In this document: in pieces, positions 60,863-64,000 of the stretch | Numbering within the stretch: the stretch's first letter is position 1 | How the letters are laid out: each line of letters begins with the position of its first letter | DNA from: Cryptomeria japonica | Taxonomy: Eukaryota; Streptophyta; Pinopsida; Cupressales; Cupressaceae | Length of the DNA: 64,000 bases | Direction: 5' to 3' | Assembly (NCBI RefSeq): GCF_030272615.1 | Contig: NC_081405.1 | Coordinates: forward strand, 610,635,065 to 610,699,064 | Notes under the pieces: generated by a model | Told to the model about the DNA's origin: nothing | What the model saw: the letters and a program-made list of their open reading frames with translations, nothing else | The model's database searches: none | Program-made: the position numbers and the translations under genes

Positions 60863-61905
60863 TGTTGGTATTATGGATGTGTTGCATTAGTTTTGTCATT
60901 GATGTTAACACTTATCCCTCTAGAAAGCTATGGTTTTGTTACCGGCACATTGTGTTCACCGACAAGTTCAGTGACTTATGCACAGTCACCGATATATGTT
61001 CATCGATAGGTTATATGGTTCACCGACACAGATGAAGACTTGTTATCATCTGGAGATCACTTTACTATGTCAAAGACATGGTTTGGATATTTGGTTTTGG
61101 TGTTTTAGTTATTGGTCTAATCAGGTTGACATATTTGATGTTACCAGCAAATTGGTCTAGGTTATGCACTGGCACACGTTATCTATTCCAGATCAGCACA
61201 ACACATTATGGAGATGATTTATTGATTGAATATTATTGTAAATGTATTGAGCCAACATGATGCATCCCATCTTTTCTTATTTGTAATTGATTTGAATATT
61301 CTTAGTAAGCCGACCTACACATTTGGTCTTAAGCTAGGTATATATGTAAGATCTCATTTGTGAGATGAATGTAACATAGAATAATATTGTAATAGAGTGT
61401 GGTATTTGGTATTTGCGAATATAAGCCAAGCTATTCAAGCATACATCATCCAAGGTTCAAGGAAGGTTTGAAGGTGATTATCAGAGCTTAATGGGTACTG
61501 AATCTAGCATTGGAGATTCTACTTTAAGCAGTACATTATTCTAGGATTTAACCATCCTACTGTAGTCATTGCGACTCCCATTTGAGCAGTGTGCTCTAGG
61601 CAGCTGGCCTTTCTGCATGTGCAGACCCCATTTATGTACACATACTATCTGCAGTAGTATCATCTAATTGTGGGTAAGGTTTCCCATCGTGGTTTTTCCA
61701 CATCAAAATCTATGTGTTATGTGTTGTGGATGTTGTTTCTATTTTTGTTTCATGCATTAAGCTTTGAACTGGTATTGATATTAACTGTTAATCTGTTAAC
61801 CGACATTAATATTGGTTTACCGATATTAAGTTATATTTGGGTTGAAATTCATTGACAACTGAGTCACCCCCCCCCTCTCAGTTGCCTTTCAGTTCTAACA
61901 ACAAG
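60858..61905 (+). mobile_element. Solo LTR with 5-bp target-site duplication
   Basis: The LTR 60863-61900 starts TGTTGGTATTATGG, has TTTGTCATTGATGTTAACAC, the CATCGTGGTTTTTCCAC box (61688) and a CACCCCCCCCCTCTCAG tail, and ends CTAACA. GCAAG (60858-60862) and ACAAG (61901-61905) flank it. It interrupts Tat coding sequence in the opposite strand, and its excision restores the frame, so it was inserted after the Tat element. No internal region or second LTR is present. Confidence 0.85.
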
Positions 61906-63060
61906 TTCCTTCGTGATTTGGTTCATCGATCACTTGTATTTGACATACTTGTTGACATAACCTTGATGGTTCTGTTAGTCCTTATCGTCTTTCCCTTTCA
62001 GCTTCCTCTAGACTGATGACTGGTCCTGCTTTTGTAGCTTATAATTCTTCTTTAGTATTTCCATACCTGATTTGTTCTATCTCATTAGAGGGAGATATAG
62101 TAGGAGAAGATTTTTCTTGTGTCCTTTCTTCCTTCAACTGTTGTTCATAGTTTTCTTGTCTTTTTAGTCTGATTTCTTCTATTTCCTTTTGCAGTTTTAA
62201 GCGTATCATCTCTTGTGCATCATATGTGATATCACTGGATTCTTCTAGGGTTTCTTTAGTAGATGTATCTGAGAGATGATTTGGACCTCATTCATACTCA
62301 TTGGAATCAGTTTCTGAATTATCTACTTGATGTCGACCATTATATGTAACCAAAATGTTCAGTGGTGTAAACAATTCTCTGATTCTTTCTACCTCTTCTC
62401 TCATATCCTCTGGGACTTCTACTTCTTGTAGTGTTATAGATGATACAATCAAAACTTGATTACCATATGCTTCCTCTCTCTAGGTTGGCAATTCTTCTTG
62501 TTCATCATCATACTCTTCCTGAGTTTGCTGAGTATTGATTTCCTGTGATGTTGAAGGTAGTATCTTTTTCCTCCACTTAGGTTGATGGTGAGAAGTATGT
62601 TTCTGATTTGATGACTTTCTTGGATTGTACCCAAGTCCATCTTTATCATGTGTAGACTTAGTATGTAGCTAAATAGGTTCAACAATACCTTCTTGATGCT
62701 TTCCCAGAGGACCAGTACCTCAATATCCCATGTGTTGAATCATCTAATAGCCTAGACCATATTGTGTCTGGGAAATTTCATAATGTCATATTTCTTTGTT
62801 TGTACTATCTTCTTTGAAAAGCCATTTGAGAACAACATCCTCTTCTATCTCATCTGTAAGGGAAGTAGAGGACTATATAAAGAGACCATCAAAAATGATA
62901 TTTGGAATTGAATTTTATGGCTTCATAACCTCTGATGGTTTTCCAGACTGTCTCAGTGATGGAGGAAGAGACATTAGTGAAATTACAAGTTCTATTGTGT
63001 ATCCATCCATACCAGTATCTGTAATTTTCAACTTCTTTTCTAAATCTTTCAGCAAAGTTT
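61906..63060 (-). pseudogene. Tat pol, protease-to-RT spacer (part 2) with G-patch-like motif
   Basis: The minus-strand reading contains DKDGLGYNPRKSSN near 62640-62600, like the G-patch-type block of Tat elements. It continues with Glu-rich stretches (MREEVERIRELF, QKEIEEIRLKRQENYEQQLKEE) typical of this spacer. Stops and frame changes are scattered. Confidence 0.55.
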
Positions 63061-63540
63061 CTAACTTTCAGCTGTAGTGGCTGCTCTATTATGAGGAACA
63101 AAAGCATCAGCGCTCTGTGCTAATTCATTACAGGTATAGCTTGTATCAACAAGAATATTGACTTCAACTCTGTTATAAGGAAATTTCAAGCATTGATGAT
63201 ATGTAGATGGTACTGCTTTTATTTTGTGAATACATGGCCTGCCTAGTAAGATGTTGTATGAAAGAGGAAGTTCGAGCACCTGAAAAATAACATCTCTTTC
63301 CATAGGTCCTACCCTGATTGGTAAGAGTACCTGACCTTTATAGGTTCTTTCCTCTTCATCATAAGCTTTGATTGTTATTTTCTTTGTTGGATCAATGACA
63401 TTTTTAGAAAAGCCTAGCTATGTGAGTAAAATATAGGTGCAAATATTCAACCTAGCGCCTCCATCTATCAAAACACGTTTAACTCGGTGTTTATGGATCA
63501 TAGCTTTGATTTGCAATGGCTTTATGTAGGTGATTTAGTG
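63061..63540 (-). pseudogene. Tat-lineage aspartic protease
   Basis: On the minus strand VKRVLIDGGARLNIC (about 63485-63440) has the D-G-G form of the active site common in this lineage, and LPLSYNILLGRPCIHKIKAV, then PSTYHQCLKF (63270-63190), is the C-terminal signature. The frame has one TAG near 63420 and closes at TAG 63061. Confidence 0.8.
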
Positions 63541-64000
63541 AGTTATCATCTTCTTCAGAGAAAGTGAGGTAATGAGGCAAAGTCAAGAGACCCACCATAG
63601 ATTGAAGCCGATCTATATCTAAATCTTTAGGGACATTAGTAGTAAGTAAAGCTTTGTCCAAGATCTCTTTATGAGAAGAAGAGATCTTAAGCAGTTCCAA
63701 AATGGAGATTTGAGAATTAGTTCTTTTCAATTGTTCGACAATGCTATAACTAGGAGAGGATGATGAAGTTGGCTACTTAGATCTAGTTGTGATTTTGTTT
63801 GATTGTTTGTTTAAAGAAGTTGGTAGATTTGATGCTATTTGAGTAGGAGTTGAGGAACTAGCTCCTTGGAGAGTAACCTTCTTTTGAGTGTGGGTCACGA
63901 CATTTGCAGTTTGTGCTTGATTTTATTTATCTTTAATTATGATTATATTACAATATTCAGGTTGGAAAGATTCAATCATGTTGATCATGTTGTCATTGTT
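63541..64000 (-). pseudogene. Tat Gag/protease junction region, runs off the window
   Basis: The minus-strand frame (63730-63491) reads ILELLKISSSHKEILDKALL and LTLPHYLTFSEEDDNSLNHL, the type of linker that precedes the protease in Tat elements. A one-base shift near 63510 separates it from the protease frame. Gag proper would lie beyond base 64000. Confidence 0.5.

Overview
This window reads as nuclear DNA of a seed plant, most likely a conifer or other gymnosperm. It is AT-rich and gene-poor, and it is packed with old, nested and heavily mutated LTR retrotransposons and LINEs. Only one gene looks intact: an intronless RAV-type (AP2 + B3) transcription factor on the minus strand (22190-23485). 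I saw no rRNA, tRNA, CRISPR or bacterial features. Many start codons of the fragments are TTG or GTG and carry no weight; almost everything outside the RAV gene is broken.

Layout. 1-9.1 kb: two related LTR-element interiors (a zinc-knuckle Gag remnant and two copies of an unrecognised long ORF, here called ORFX) with one complete LTR and part of another. 9.8-11.1 kb: a coiled-coil Gag-like fragment (minus) and a Tat-type protease fragment (plus). 11.6-17.6 kb: a nearly complete chromovirus (Ty3/gypsy with chromodomain). 18.7-19.0 kb: a 274-bp foldback. 19.8-21.2 kb: a 5'-truncated LINE with target-site duplications (TSDs). 22.2-23.5 kb: the RAV gene. 26.6-29.1 kb: a pyrimidine-rich Tat 3' region followed by a probable LTR. 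33.7-34.4 kb: a second RAV copy that has lost both DNA-binding domains. 34.9-35.4 kb: another LINE 3' end with TSDs. 35.7-41.0 kb: a LINE (ORF1 and endonuclease) split by an ORFX-bearing LTR element and cut off by another LTR. 43.3-48.4 kb: a probable DNA transposon or repeat unit holding a previously invisible ten-exon spliced gene (minus) and tandem repeats. 50.5-52.4 kb: a spliced plant-mobile-domain (PMD) gene with its own TATA box. 53.16-56.27 kb: a 1037-codon frame broken by exactly four TAG codons and nothing else. 58.6-64 kb: a Tat-lineage Ty3/gypsy pol on the minus strand, with most of its reverse transcriptase deleted and a solo LTR inserted.

How the parts relate. Five LTRs (4.1, 8.9, 36.4/39.6, 41.0 and 60.9 kb) share a start and a tail signature and, where visible, an initiator-tRNA-Met-like primer site, so they look like one Copia-type superfamily; ORFX goes with it. 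The PMD gene and the 1037-codon ORF lie antisense to, and downstream of, the Tat integrase, ahead of a candidate minus-strand LTR at about 49.4 kb. They may be antisense cargo genes of one very large Tat-like element.

Across the younger elements the in-frame stops are nearly all TAG where Gln is expected, plus TGA where Arg is expected. This is what CHG and CG methylation-driven C-to-T decay of CAG and CGA codons would leave. Two conserved motifs calibrate it: the PMD motif L-Q-x-W-x-W-E and the LINE endonuclease motif Q-E-T.
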